Positions 13,401 to 23,349 of a stretch of 64,000 bases of DNA are shown here, piece by piece (positions within the stretch are counted from its first letter, which is position 1; the number at the start of each line of letters is the position of its first letter). Under the pieces are notes generated by a model. That model did not search any database, was not told the origin of the DNA, and was given only the letters and a program-made list of their open reading frames with translations. Location of the stretch: assembly GCA_019914995.1 (NCBI GenBank), contig CM034144.1, positions 5,673,489 through 5,737,488 of the forward strand. The letters are read 5' to 3'. Origin of the DNA: Acanthochlamys bracteata (lineage: Eukaryota; Streptophyta; Magnoliopsida; Pandanales; Velloziaceae). Position numbers and translations under genes: made by a program.

Positions 13401-16400
13401 GAAGTTTGATATTTTATTGCTTAAACAATTTTTGTGTGTATTAGCTGCTTACTTTCATATGTTATGAAACCATTAAGTTTAATGCAATGCTGTTTTTAAA
13501 GTCTTCTCGTGAAAACAAAATCCAAATCAGGTGAGGGAGGTTGTTGGCATTGCACTTGCTGTTATTGCTTCAAATTTGCGTTTGCAAGGGAGCTCGAAAC
13601 CTGATGATGCACATATAGCAAATGATGGCAGCATGATTCACAAGGAGCAAATGGAGAAGTGGGTTGAGATTTTGGTATTAGGGGTATCAGAATTAGCCAA
13701 TAATATTCAAGCTGGAAGTCAACAGGAAAACAGGGAACTATTACAAGATAAACCTCATGAAAATGGGGATTCTGAGGAACAGTCTGATATTAAAAGAATG
13801 GAAACGGTGCAGCTTGTTTGTTATATTGATTATTTGGTCTTTGGTTTTAGGAATGCTATCCGATGCAATTTTTATTTATTACCTCTAAATAATGCTGCAG
13901 ATGTTCCATTTTGTTATATCATCTTTGAAGTCTGGGCGATCTTCATTCTTGTTGGACATAGTTGTTGGACTTCTTTATCCAATTGTTTCTTTGCAGGTAA
14001 ACACACATTTTAACATAATTCTCTATCCTGTTCGTCTCTATCTCAATTAACAATGAGCCAATTTGCAACTAGTATTTTTTAAAATTAAATTTCAATTTCC
14101 TATTAGCAAATGTATAATGTTAAGGATGATTTTTGTGACAATATGGTATGGATTCTACAGTAACCTGTGCATCCTATTACCACACCTTCTGTTAAATGGC
14201 CTTCTCCTTTCTTATCATGGTTGAGAGGGGGTGAGTTGCACCACGAGGGATTGGCGTCTGGAAATGAATGGCGGATGGTAAAGGAGTGAGACAGATAGTG
14301 AGAATACAGTGGGTCACAAAGTATTATTGAAGGATACTATGCCTCTATGATAATATTATTGAAGGTATATGTAATATAGTCACAGGACAATTTTTCTTAG
14401 GAGGGTAGTTATTGCCCGTCTACCATGTGTTTCATCAATTAAATCTCCAAGAGTTTGTGTGTATAGAAGTATAGATACCTCTTTTTGCTTCATATTCCGA
14501 TCAGCCTTTGCTTACAATATGTCGATGATAGAATCTATCTGTAGAAAAGAAAGTCGGCAACATTTAACAACTTGAGATTTCTCTGGCTTTAGTTCTTTCT
14601 TGAGATTCTTTTGATTGCTATCTCTGTGAATTATTACATTTTTTCGTGAATTACCTCGATCCAAAATCAAGATTTCCGAAGTTCTATTCACGGTTATGTA
14701 TTCTTTTTATTTGCTTGCAGGACATATCTAACAAAGAATTGTCAACTCTTGCTAAGGCATCTTTTGAATTACTAAAATGGAGGGTTCTACCGAGGTCTGT
14801 CCTGGAAAATGCTGTCTCACAGATACTTTCTTCAGTGAATGATCCTAATTGGCGGACCAGAGTCGCATTTCTCACGTACATTCGGGTTTTAGTCTACAGG
14901 TTTGGATTTATATTATTGTATGCAGTATTATTTGTTAGCTCTTGAGAATATTTCTAGGACAATTAGGACCCCTAATTCTTCATTGGCCTAGCTCTTAGAC
15001 CCATACGTTGCTTGGACTCATGGGCCTATTGTGTGGATATCATGAATGATGCTACATACTTTAGATGACAAGTCTACAATGTGAGATTTGAGTTATCAAA
15101 CACACATTTGAGTTATTAAGCATAAACTAGGAATCCAAAGATGAGTTGTTTCTGAAGCAGAATACATTTGCCAGACAAAACATTGTGGTCTAGTTTTCGG
15201 CAATTCTCATCAGAAAGATTAGTGGTTCTGAAGGGTACATAAACCATGCAGTTTCCAATGAAGGATAGTTCAAAGACTCCTTTTACGAGGTGGTTTCAAT
15301 GACCTACCAATATGGGTCTAACAAGAGTACCTTTTTTCAAGATGAAGGGTAAAACGTATGGGTTCATTTTAGCGGGTAGGAAAAAGAATCCCTTGGTCTG
15401 CTGTATAATTAATGAACAATTGGCTGTTAGTGTTTATTGGTCTGTGATGCCTGCCTTTGGTCAAAAGGCTCAGAAGACATTCATCATTTATCTCAACATC
15501 TTCAAATAGCTGTCTAAGTTTTCTATTCTGGCCTCTGTTTCCTGATGCTACTTCTATGGACGAAAGGGATTTTTCATTACGCTATTAGGCAGCTTTTGGT
15601 CCGGTAACTGGTTTGTAAGCACATTAGTTCATTTCTTCAAAGTTTAGTTCAGCTATACAGTACACAATCTATACTGCTTTGGGTTCCTAATTGCTGACAC
15701 CTTTTTGTTTGGTGGACAATGGAAGGAGATTTTTATCATCTTTAATTTTTTATCGTATTTTTCTTGTTCTATGAGGGGAGGAAGAGTGTGTGCTTACCGT
15801 TCCCTTTAATTTCTTCCTCCTTGCTTTCGTCTTTTTTGATGGAGAAGTTTTTGTTTACTGAGCTTATATGAACTATGATTTTGTTTGGTTCTCTTTTGGT
15901 GATTGAAATCTACGACACTTTCCAATCTCCTATAGGCACGCATTCACTCTCACAGACTTGGAGAAAGTAAAAATCTGGAAGAGCGTTGAGAAACTGTTGG
16001 CTGACAATCAAGTTGAGGTAAGGTCTTCTTGAACTTTGTCCCTTCAAAACATCTTGTTGTGCAGCATTTAGATCTGAATGTCATTGGGTAAACAGCATTT
16101 AAGTTGTTTGGCTTCTATAATTGTCACTATTAATTAGGAACACTATTTTATGCAAGGTTTGTCATTTTGATCTGATCTCTATGTAACTGTTCCAAACCAT
16201 GGGGAAACAATTAAACGATACCTGTATTGTCATAAATGTAGAATCATCGCTATGGCAACATGGCTTGAGAACACTCTGAATGATTTCAGGTGTGCTTTAC
16301 TAGAAGAAAACATTTTGATGTAATATGGTGATAATGATCAGAGCTCTAACTTAGAATTGATTTATGACAAGAAAGCATACTTATATTTTGCCAACTCATA

Positions 16401-17852
16401 TGAATCAGCTTCACACAAAATCTCTGCTGTGTATACAATTTGATATATAATTGTTTGCTCTTTGTATACCGCATGCCAGGGACACATTATTTTTTGTCCT
16501 GCTCTTTCCAGTCCAAAACTTAAAAATAACGCGTTTGCAGGTTAGGGAACATGCTTCCAGTGTCTTATCGAGCTTAATGAATGGTGGTGACAAGGACCTC
16601 TCCAGCGAGTTTCGTGATCGAGCATTTTATGAAGCACAGTCCATCTTATATAAACGACAGCAAAGGTTTCTGGCACTAACTTATATGGTTTAGAGTGAGT
16701 TTTGTGGTTATTCTCTTAAGGCTGTCTGCTTCTTCTAACAGTATTGCCATGCTTGCAGAAACTTGAAGTCTGGTCAGTCGATAGCTTCTATTCATGGAGC
16801 TGTGCTTGCTTTGGCAGCTTCAGTGCTGTCAGTCCCATATGACATGCCCAGGTATCACTTAGTCCTGCATATTTGTTCGATAACTAGGCATTCATCATGA
16901 ATGATGGTTTGTAATACCTCTGAAGTTTCTTGTAGTAATAAGCTGGATGCAGTGTCAATGACTGAACTCGGTTCATAAGTTTTGGCAAGTTCGTGCTAGG
17001 ACTGAAGTAATTTAGTTTATATTTTGGTACCACCAAATAAGTGCAAACGCTTTGTCTCTCATGTTAGTTGACTTGAGGGTGCATTGAAGTGATACACATC
17101 AAATCATTCATAGAACTTAAATTTGGCCATTGTCTTGCGAATAAGGCTGAACATTATGTTTGAATCTTCTCCTACAATAAAAAGGACAATTATAGAAAAT
17201 AGTTGAAGCATGAAATAGAATGTTTTTATCATGGAGAGAATGTGATATTTAACAAAAGTTATTAGACATATATTAAGCTGGAGACCATTAGGTTTTAATA
17301 TTTTAACTATACCTGACGATCTGATTTTTAGAAGATCCTGTGGTCCTGGTCTCCTTTATAGTTGTTAGGGAGTTCTTTGATACTTTCTTTTGCCCTTTCT
17401 AATATTTGTTTTTGATGTCTTACATTAAGTTGTATATTTTTGAGTTACTCGTGGAAACTGAAAAGTTTGAATGAAGTGCCTGTTTGTTGTTTTGGGTAAC
17501 CAAAACACTGTATGATGTGATTTTTTATATTGCTCCCTAGTGAATGTCTACTTTTGGTTTCGCTTGCTGCAGTTGGCTTCCTGGTCATGTTACCTTGCTA
17601 GCTCGTTTCATAAACGAGCCTTCACCAGTTAAATCAACAGTTACAAAATCTATAGCTGAGTTTCGTCGGACGCATGCAGATACCTGGAACATTCAAAAAG
17701 AGATGTTCACTGAGGAACAATTGGAGGCAAGGATACAGTCACATACATCTTTTCCTGGTTTCCCTTTTCAATCAATTTCTCTTTCTGAAATGTTGAATTT
17801 AACTTTGCAGATACTTGCTGATACGTCATCGTCTTCTTCATACTTTGCATAG
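250..17852 (+). CDS. PA200: Proteasome activator PA200 (PSME4/Blm10 family), 5' end missing
   Basis: Large HEAT/ARM-repeat activator that caps the 20S proteasome and opens its gate. Coding exons: 250-352, 438-550, 1666-1788, 5016-5117, 5191-5356, 5678-5794, 5929-5996, 6094-6195, 6268-6481, 6661-6885, 6960-7087, 7183-7300, 7415-7627, 7715-7864, 8035-8111, 8196-8404, 8955-9171, 9256-9335, 9443-9560, 9663-9833, 10883-11051, 11124-11167, 11252-11294, 11374-11519, 11600-11697, 11837-12729, 13531-13806, 13901-13996, 14721-14899, 15936-16017, 16541-16665, 16759-16851, 17573-17726, 17811-17852. Phases agree throughout, giving about 1750 residues; the Arabidopsis protein is about 1810, so roughly 60 N-terminal residues lie before the window. 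Matching stretches include [51 protein letters not shown] and [14 protein letters not shown]. The C-terminus SSYFA is the HbYX-like tail (YYA/YFA) that inserts between alpha subunits. Oddities: the 8112-8195 intron and the last, GC-donor intron (see findings). Confidence 0.96.
2250..2642. mobile_element. Fold-back MITE, family A, copy 1
   Basis: The left half (ending near 2435) and right half (from about 2475) are near-complementary over about 170 bases, so the element folds into a long hairpin. Internal landmarks are the palindromic pair around TTTGATCAAGATGACAG and CTGTCATCTTGATCAAGTG. The ends read AGAGGGAAGGGATAGAGGCA and, inverted, AGGGAGGGATAGGAGCAC. TA-rich microsatellite flanks both ends. 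There is no coding capacity. This is a non-autonomous DNA element; the superfamily is not certain. Confidence 0.8.
2643..2782. repeat. TA/TG-rich microsatellite
   Basis: About 140 bases of irregular TATATG/TATGTA repeat lie between two MITEs in the PA200 intron. Apparent reading frames across it (Tyr/Met/Ile/Val strings) are artefacts of the repeat. Confidence 0.9.
2783..3019. mobile_element. MITE of a second family (B) with GGGTCA termini
   Basis: The 237-bp element begins GGGGTCAGCTATGTGCAC and ends with its inverse GTGCATATAACTGACCC. Terminal inverted repeats run about 90 bases, including ATTGAATCACAG / CTGTAATTCAAT and GGATCAAGATTCGATGG / its complement. TATATAT lies directly outside both ends, consistent with insertion into TA-rich target. 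No reading frame is present. Confidence 0.78.
3030..3422. mobile_element. Fold-back MITE, family A, copy 2
   Basis: Same plan as copy 1: AGGGACGGATAAGGGCAC at the left, CTATTCTTCCCC at the right, TTTATGGCTGAGGTGACC opposite GGTCACCCTAAGCATAAAC, and a central stem around GTCAAAATGAC / GTCATCTTGATC. Flanked on both sides by TATATATA. Non-coding. Confidence 0.78.
3499..3840. mobile_element. Fold-back MITE, family A, copy 3
   Basis: Left arm GGGCACTTTCTCTCCGGTAA with CTCGACCGTTGGATATGAAG; right arm CTTCGTATCCAATGATGG and CCATAAATCGGGAAGGGAGT. A microsatellite of TATACATACGTATATAGA (about 3423-3498) separates it from copy 2. It abuts copy 4 directly on the right. Confidence 0.75.
3842..4202. mobile_element. 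Fold-back MITE, family A variant, copy 4
   Basis: Has different outer ends from copies 1-3: GGCACATGTGTGCATATG at the left, matched by the inverse at the right (CACTCATGTGCC), followed inward by GGCCAAAAGTGGCCGG and its complement. The inner part (ATCTACCGTTGGATATAAA, TTGATCAAAATGAT) is clearly the same family. This shows a subfamily with new termini. Confidence 0.75.
4203..4450. mobile_element. Family A element, copy 5, left arm truncated
   Basis: Starts at the inner stem (GATCAAGATGATAG) and has a full right arm: GTCATCTTCATCAAGTGG, CCGATTGAGCTGAAATTTTA, GGCCATAAAACGGTGAGGG, then GGGAGTGCCCCTAAGGAGGG. Most of the left arm is missing, probably lost when copy 4 landed or by recombination between copies. 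Confidence 0.7.
4457..4966. repeat. 255-bp imperfect tandem duplication in PA200 intron
   Basis: The block 4457-4709 recurs at about 4712-4966 with an offset of 255. Both units hold a TATATACATACATATATG stretch, ATCTGATTCCTTCTTG, AGCTTAACATGCAAGAATTC and GCGATGATCCATTAAGTATC. They differ by scattered substitutions and small indels. Confidence 0.88.
8738..8901. repeat. 83-bp tandem duplication in PA200 intron
   Basis: The unit starting GCTTTAATTAAAAGCACAAG at 8738 repeats from 8821, ending CCTAATAGGT both times. It lies wholly inside the intron 8405-8954. Each unit begins with the palindrome-like GCTTTAATTAAAAGC. Confidence 0.88.
10382..10470. repeat. (AAT)n-(ATT)n palindromic microsatellite
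   Basis: A run of TAA/AAT triplets switches in the middle to an equally long run of TTA/ATT triplets, making an almost perfect palindrome of about 90 bases in the PA200 intron 9834-10882. It can form a long AT hairpin or cruciform. Apparent Asn/Ile homopolymer frames come from it. Confidence 0.93.
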
Positions 17853-18045
17853 TTCGATTCTCAGGAAAGGATAAAAGGATTAGACACAGTACACAACACA
17901 AATAAGAGCAAGTGACAATAGCTGGTTTAGGGATCCAGCATGATACAAAAGGAACTATCATTTATGTACTATATTGATTGAGCTTACATCCATTTTTCAT
18001 TTGTTGTGTATAGTAATCGTCATTGCGATCTATAGCGATTGTTTC
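17853..18045. other. Shared 3' flank of two convergent genes
   Basis: 193 bases separate the stop codons of PA200 (+) and MYB80 (-). Both 3' UTRs and polyadenylation sites must sit in or beyond this gap, so the transcripts may overlap at their ends. No clear AATAAA is seen on the + strand. Confidence 0.6.
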
Positions 18046-19718
18046 TCAAGCAATAGGATTCAGCAGATCATCGGGTAAGTCCCATAGTACACAACCTGAG
18101 TTGCAAAATGCACCGTCACTGTTTCTATCTGATTTCCCACGCTCCGAATTTTCACTGTCATCAATTTCCTCCCCTCTCCCAATCTGTCCTTCCCCATGTC
18201 CGCCACTACTACCTGTGCAAGTGCTTCCTATGCACAAGCTCTGACTCCATCCGATGCCGTCACTAGTAGTGCAGAAAGGTGTGTCACCAAAATGGAACCC
18301 TTCAGTGGGCATGGTTTTGTACATGTCAAACATTCCGGTGATGTCACTGATCGACTCTTCAGAATATCCAACGATTCCCCAATTATTGTTAGATGTTGCA
18401 ACATTATCAGCGTCTTCTTGCTTGACTGCCCCGGACGAACCCTGTTGGATCTTCTGAATGGTTTCTTCTTTGTCTTCGGTAAAGGGTACTGTATAAGCTG
18501 TTCCGGCATTGGAACCTGCTGGGGGTGGCGAAGTCCTGTTGTAGTCCACGCGGTTCTTTGAGAGAAGGTGAAGCATTTCATCCTTGAAGCAGGCGAGAGC
18601 GGCTTCAGCAAGGTGAGCTACTTGGGAAGGAGGCAGAAGGGTAGCGATCTCAGCCATGAGATGTGAGATGGGTTTGTGAGTCAATGGATCAATGCCCATG
18701 CTGGAGAGCTTCTTCTTCAGTTTGGTGTTCCAGTAGTTCTTTACATCATTATCTGTTCGGCCTGGCAGTTGGGCGGCTATGAGTGACCACCTATGTATAC
18801 ATTTTATATTGTCACCAGGAAGAAGCTAAGTAAAAAGCTCCAGTAGTTTGCAACCATTACACTAGTAAGCAGAGTTTCAATTTTCAATGGTTATTTATAC
18901 CTGCTACCGAAGGCGGAGTGCAGCTTGACGATCGTTTGTTCTTCCGACTCTGAGAACTCACCATGTTTAAGATCTGGTCGGAGGTAATTGGTCCATCTGA
19001 GCCGGCAGCTCTTGCCACACCTCTGCAGGCCTGTTTATTACAAACTGTAAGGTCAGTTTCATTTTTAAAATATCGTATTTTAAGTTTGATGTAGCTTTCA
19101 AGTCTATGTGCAAGAAGCTCAAGTTCATCCATTATACTAAGAGATGTTTTATGCATAGAGGTCTTCTGGAATTTCAGGACCAAGCTTTATTTTTTTTATT
19201 TTAAATAATAAATAATAAGATCTTACGATGTAAAATATTCTACGTTATAGAAATTATTTTAAAAAATTATAAAAAATTTATTAAAAAATATATAATAAAA
19301 AATTAGAAGAAAATAGAGTTGAATTACTTTCAAATATCTAGTAAGTTTACGAGGGGTATATTTTCTAGGGCTAGTCACTAAAAAATAGAGGATACACAAG
19401 GAAAAGACACATTTCTAAGGAAACCACGAAGTCTCTAAACATTTAGGTTTTTTTTTTTTTGGGGGGGGAGCTAAAACATTATGAGTAAAAGCATTACCAA
19501 AATATTTTTGAAATTGATAGTTAACGATTACGTCAGAAGCTCTTTTAAAGACACCCTTGTTTCGTTGAGGAAGCAGGAAATTTACCAGCATTCTTAGGAA
19601 TGAGCCGCCAGTTACGTGCGCCATGCTGAGCGATGTAAGAGGAGAGTTTGTTGTCTTCCTCAAGGGTCCACTGTCCTTTGGTTGCATTGTCCTTCTCACA
19701 ACATGGAACCCTTCCCAT
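18046..19718 (-). CDS. MYB80: R2R3-MYB transcription factor, MYB80 (MS188) orthologue
   Basis: Nuclear DNA-binding regulator; in Arabidopsis MYB80 controls tapetum function and pollen wall formation. Exons (minus): 19718-19586, 19030-18901, 18790-18046; phases agree and give 335 residues (Arabidopsis about 320). The protein opens [17 protein letters not shown], with R2 at about 14-61 and R3 at about 67-112 ([14 protein letters not shown], then [20 protein letters not shown]). Introns sit at the two classic R2R3 positions. Family-specific tail motifs are [35 protein letters not shown] and the C-terminal [14 protein letters not shown], which match MYB80 rather than MYB35 or MYB103-like paralogues. 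The first ATG at the MGR motif is chosen over an upstream in-frame ATG because all family members start there. Intron 1 contains a T11-G8 run (on +) near 19450. Confidence 0.95.
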
Positions 19719-19859
19719 CCCTTGCCTCTCTTCTTTATGATCTGTATGAAAAATCTTCCTTTTCTTTCTTTCAGAAGAGTGAATCACGATCAGTGAAATT
19801 TTTTATATTGAAGTTTTTTATGCGAAGCTTGTGTTGCTGGTAGAGTTCGAAAGCTCAAT

Positions 19860-19867
19860 TATTTATA
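19860..19867 (-). promoter_or_regulatory. Probable TATA box of MYB80
   Basis: Reads TATAAATA on the minus strand, about 142 bases before the MYB80 ATG, a usual spacing once a short leader is allowed for. Assigned by position and consensus only. Confidence 0.5.
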
Positions 19868-21015
19868 TTGGTGAATGAAAGAATGATGGAGTAGTTTACA
19901 CGCGCGCGTGTTTACAAGCATGCGGCATATGGGTGCTACTGCAAACGAGGGTCTCAACCTGCATGATTGAATTTGCATTAAGAAATTTTCAACGCCTTGT
20001 GTGTGTGAGCTTCGGCAGGTTGCCCATTCACTCAACGCCTGGTCAACTTTGTATCTCTAATTCTCTTATAATCTCTTTCTTCATGAGGGAACTTGGTGAG
20101 TTCCATGGTTGACTTGAGTTGATCTTATTTTGAAGAATTTGGTGAGCATTGTTCTTGGTTCACTTGCACACAGAAATTAAAGAAAGGAAAAACAAAAGAA
20201 GAAAAAGTTTCTGATTTTTCAGCTGCGGAGAGAATGGTTTTAATTATGTGATTGAAATGGTTTTCTTATTATTTGGTTTCTAGATTCTTGAAAAAGTAGA
20301 TTATATATATCTCCTATGTCCTTTTGGGGTTTTTTTTGTATTGGGAGCAGTCTTTGTGCTTGTGGGTATTATATATGAGATTGAGCCAAGAACAACAAGA
20401 TTTACTTGGAGGTAAATAAATGTCCTACACTTAAGGGTATGTTTACCTTGAGGATCATTTTAGGATCACTTTTTACAAACTCACTTTTCAATAATTTACT
20501 TTTTAAAAACTCACTTTAGGATCACGTCCGGATCATTTTGAGCAAGTAAACATGCGCGAAGTTTCTTGCAAAATTTAAGCTCTGTCCTTCTTAGAAGCAT
20601 AATACATATAATTATTACAAACATTTTCACTATAAAATGTGCAACATTTTGATTATCAGATGTGTTATGCAGGCAAACTATCTTGCGATCAAATCCCATT
20701 TATCTTCGTTACCTTTTTCTTCTTCTAAATACTCTGAACTAATTTTGTTAGCATTTACATCACTTGCAGCTAACAAGAAAATTCTGTAATGCTACTGTAC
20801 ATGCTGCAGATTTTCTCTGAACATATAGGAATTTCACGTGTTTTAGACAAACATTTTAATCAATTGTGCAAGCTTGGGCAACCACATGAATAGCATTCTC
20901 ATGTCTGAAGAGATATCTGTAAGTACTACTGTATCTCAGGAATTGGGTGTGATAGAGCCTCTTCTGCTTCATGGCCAAGGGAGTTGATGAGTAGTTGGGT
21001 TTTACAAGTGATATA
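19868..21015. other. Intergenic: MYB80 promoter and 3' flank of the PPR gene
   Basis: About 1.1 kb without a gene. It holds the presumptive MYB80 upstream region (nearer 19.87-20.4 kb), one small MITE (20437-20555) and the 3' flank of the next gene. A CGCGCGCG run lies at about 19900-19908. Confidence 0.6.
20437..20555. mobile_element. Small MITE, about 120 bp
   Basis: Begins GTATGTTTACCTTGAGGATC and ends GGATCATTTTGAGCAAGTAAACATGC. The outer ten bases are inverted copies with one mismatch, and GGATCATTTT/GGATCACTTT repeats occur inside. No coding frame. Confidence 0.55.
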
Positions 21016-23061
21016 TCACCAGTAATCCCCACATGCACAAGAACCTTCTGCAAATCGGTGGAAGCGATTGATATCTCTTAGAACAATCTCCCGCTTATAG
21101 ATCTCAGATGCAAACTTCATAACAGCATGACAATCTCCGCATGTCCTCAGGTTCTTCTTTATGATAAGTGGTGCATTCTCAGGCAAGCTTATAAGCCCAA
21201 AAGCCAATGCCAACCTCTCACTGTGATACCATAGATTCTGCTCTTTGTACTCTCCTATGTCATTGACTGCGAATTTTGTATCTGCCATATAACCCTTCTT
21301 CTTCACTAGCTCTTGAATTTCTCTTAACTTCTTATAAATCTCCTCAGTTCTATCATGTGATCGATCATGAACTGTGAAAATTAAGGTCTTATCTTTTACG
21401 TCAATCCAACTGCACCCTGTCTCCTTGCTTATGCCTTTTGATTTCATTATTCTTCTTATATTGTTCGCTTCCTCCAACATGCCCTGGTTGGTATACATGT
21501 TAGCTAAAAGAACATAGTTTCCAGGATTATGTGGCTCGATTTCAAACAGCTTTGCAGCAGCTATACTGCCCATTTCCAAGTCACCACAGTTTCTACAAGC
21601 TGCAAGTAAAGCTCCCCAAACAGATGCATCAGGCTTAATAGGCATTGTGTTAATAAATATCTTTGCTTCATCTAATCGTTTGGCTCGCCCAAGCATATCA
21701 ACTACACAAGCATAGTGCTCATACCCAGGCTTCAATCCATATTCCTGAGACATCTTGTTTAAGTAACTCAACCCCTGCTCAATTAGCCCATTATGGCTGC
21801 AAGCTGCAAGAACACTTACTAACGTTATATAGTCTGGCTTAAAGCCTACTTCTAGCATCTCTTCAAACAATGTTATAACAAACTTTCCATGACCATGTTG
21901 CTGGAAAGCAGTGATCATTGCAGTCCATGACACCACATTCAAGTAATCTCTGCCATCTTGGAAAACTTGATGAGCATCATTCAAATTGCCACACTTCGAA
22001 TACATGACAATCAAGGAGTTACATACACATCGATTCTTCATGAAACCAGTTTTGATTGCTTGATCATGAATTGCTGCACCAAGGCTCTGTTTCGCAAGGC
22101 TAGCGACAGCATGAAGAATTGTGGAAAAGGAAGCTTCGTCAGGTTGAATACTTTCTCTTGTCAAATCCAAGAAACAACTGCAAGCCTCTTCAAACCAATG
22201 ACAATGCACCCAACCCATCATAATAATATTCCAAGTAACAACATCACGATCTCTGGCTCTATCAAATAGCATATGCGCCTCTCTGAAACACCCACATTTG
22301 CTGTACATATCAATCAACGAATTCCTAACATAAGCCACTGAATCTGAATGTTGCTTAACGACACGTGCATGCACTTGCTTTCCCAAACCCAAACCATCAG
22401 TCACGTTCCCACAAGAACTCAAAACACTCGAAAAGCTTACCTCATCGGGACATAAAAACTTCTCCAGCAACAACTCCCTGAAGAGCCCAATTGCTTTTTC
22501 ATACATCTCATTCTTCATAAACCCAACAATAACAGAGTTCCAAGAAACTAAATTCCTTACCGGCATTTCATCAAACACCTTGTTAGCATCACCCATGTTA
22601 CCGCACTTCGCGTACATGTCAGTAAGTGCAGAACCAACAAATACATCGTTCTCAATGCAAAGCTTGCAAGCAAGCCCATGAACCTGAGACCCAAAGTAAA
22701 TAAACTCATTATTAGCAACAGAGGGAAGAACAGCAGACAAACTGAATGCGTTGGGTCGAATCTCAGATCGAACAAGTTCAACAAAGAGACGAATAGAATC
22801 TGTAGTTGATCGCCGGGAACAAGAAAGATGAGATATAATTGAAGTCCAGGTGATGACATTACTGTGATGCTTGACTGAGTTGAAGGTGAGGAAAGAATGC
22901 GAGAAAGATTTGATCTTTGCGTAGAGATTGATGAGTTGAGTGTGAAGGAGAGCGTTTGGAAGAAGGCCTGAAGTGCTCAGGATGGCATGGAGTTGAAGAG
23001 CTTGAGATTGAGAAGAAGCTGTTTTCAGAAGGGTTGTGAGTTTGTGGAGGGAAAGAGACAT
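21016..23061 (-). CDS. PLS-class pentatricopeptide repeat protein with DYW domain
   Basis: 681 residues, intronless as usual for the family. These proteins bind organellar transcripts and edit C to U. PLS-type repeats run from about residue 35 to 530: repeated cores such as DVFVGSALTDMYAKCG, YVRNSLIDMYSKCG, NVVSWTAMITAFQQHG and KPDYITLVSVLAACSHNG. E/E+ motifs follow (NPGNYVLLANMYTNQG, GCSWIDVKDK). The C-terminal DYW deaminase domain has the HxE active site (H613, E615 in YHSERLA), zinc ligands CGDCH (C641, C644), H668 and the CACGDYW end, so it looks catalytically complete. The N-terminus is Ser/Leu/Thr-rich and could be an organelle targeting sequence. The exact editing site and Arabidopsis orthologue cannot be named from the sequence. 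The start is the first ATG of the frame. Confidence 0.95.
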   Translation of the reverse strand: MSLSLHKLTTLLKTASSQSQALQLHAILSTSGLLPNALLHTQLINLYAKIKSFSHSFLTFNSVKHHSNVITWTSIISHLSCSRRSTTDSIRLFVELVRSEIRPNAFSLSAVLPSVANNEFIYFGSQVHGLACKLCIENDVFVGSALTDMYAKCGNMGDANKVFDEMPVRNLVSWNSVIVGFMKNEMYEKAIGLFRELLLEKFLCPDEVSFSSVLSSCGNVTDGLGLGKQVHARVVKQHSDSVAYVRNSLIDMYSKCGCFREAHMLFDRARDRDVVTWNIIMMGWVHCHWFEEACSCFLDLTRESIQPDEASFSTILHAVASLAKQSLGAAIHDQAIKTGFMKNRCVCNSLIVMYSKCGNLNDAHQVFQDGRDYLNVVSWTAMITAFQQHGHGKFVITLFEEMLEVGFKPDYITLVSVLAACSHNGLIEQGLSYLNKMSQEYGLKPGYEHYACVVDMLGRAKRLDEAKIFINTMPIKPDASVWGALLAACRNCGDLEMGSIAAAKLFEIEPHNPGNYVLLANMYTNQGMLEEANNIRRIMKSKGISKETGCSWIDVKDKTLIFTVHDRSHDRTEEIYKKLREIQELVKKKGYMADTKFAVNDIGEYKEQNLWYHSERLALAFGLISLPENAPLIIKKNLRTCGDCHAVMKFASEIYKREIVLRDINRFHRFAEGSCACGDYW

Positions 23062-23349
23062 GTTTGAATACTGTGAACAACATGTTTCAATTTCTATCCC
23101 TCACAGAAAAAAAAAGATTTTTTGAATTGTTATTGATAAAAAAAGTAAAACATGCTTCACTTGAACATATTATTCGATATATATTTATAAGTAGCATAAA
23201 ATTTTTCAGTATCCAAATTTGAGAAATGCTAGTTTATTACATTTGATAAAATTTGCCATCTCACAAAATATTAGAGATGAGCAAGTAAAACAAAACTACA
23301 TACATAAATGGAAGCTATATACAACAACAGTGGAAAAAAGAAAAATAAA

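Noticed and set aside
19545-19787. Upstream in-frame ATG for MYB80 giving a 23-residue extension
   Set aside because: All MYB80 relatives begin at MGR-PCCEK; the extension is basic leader translation.
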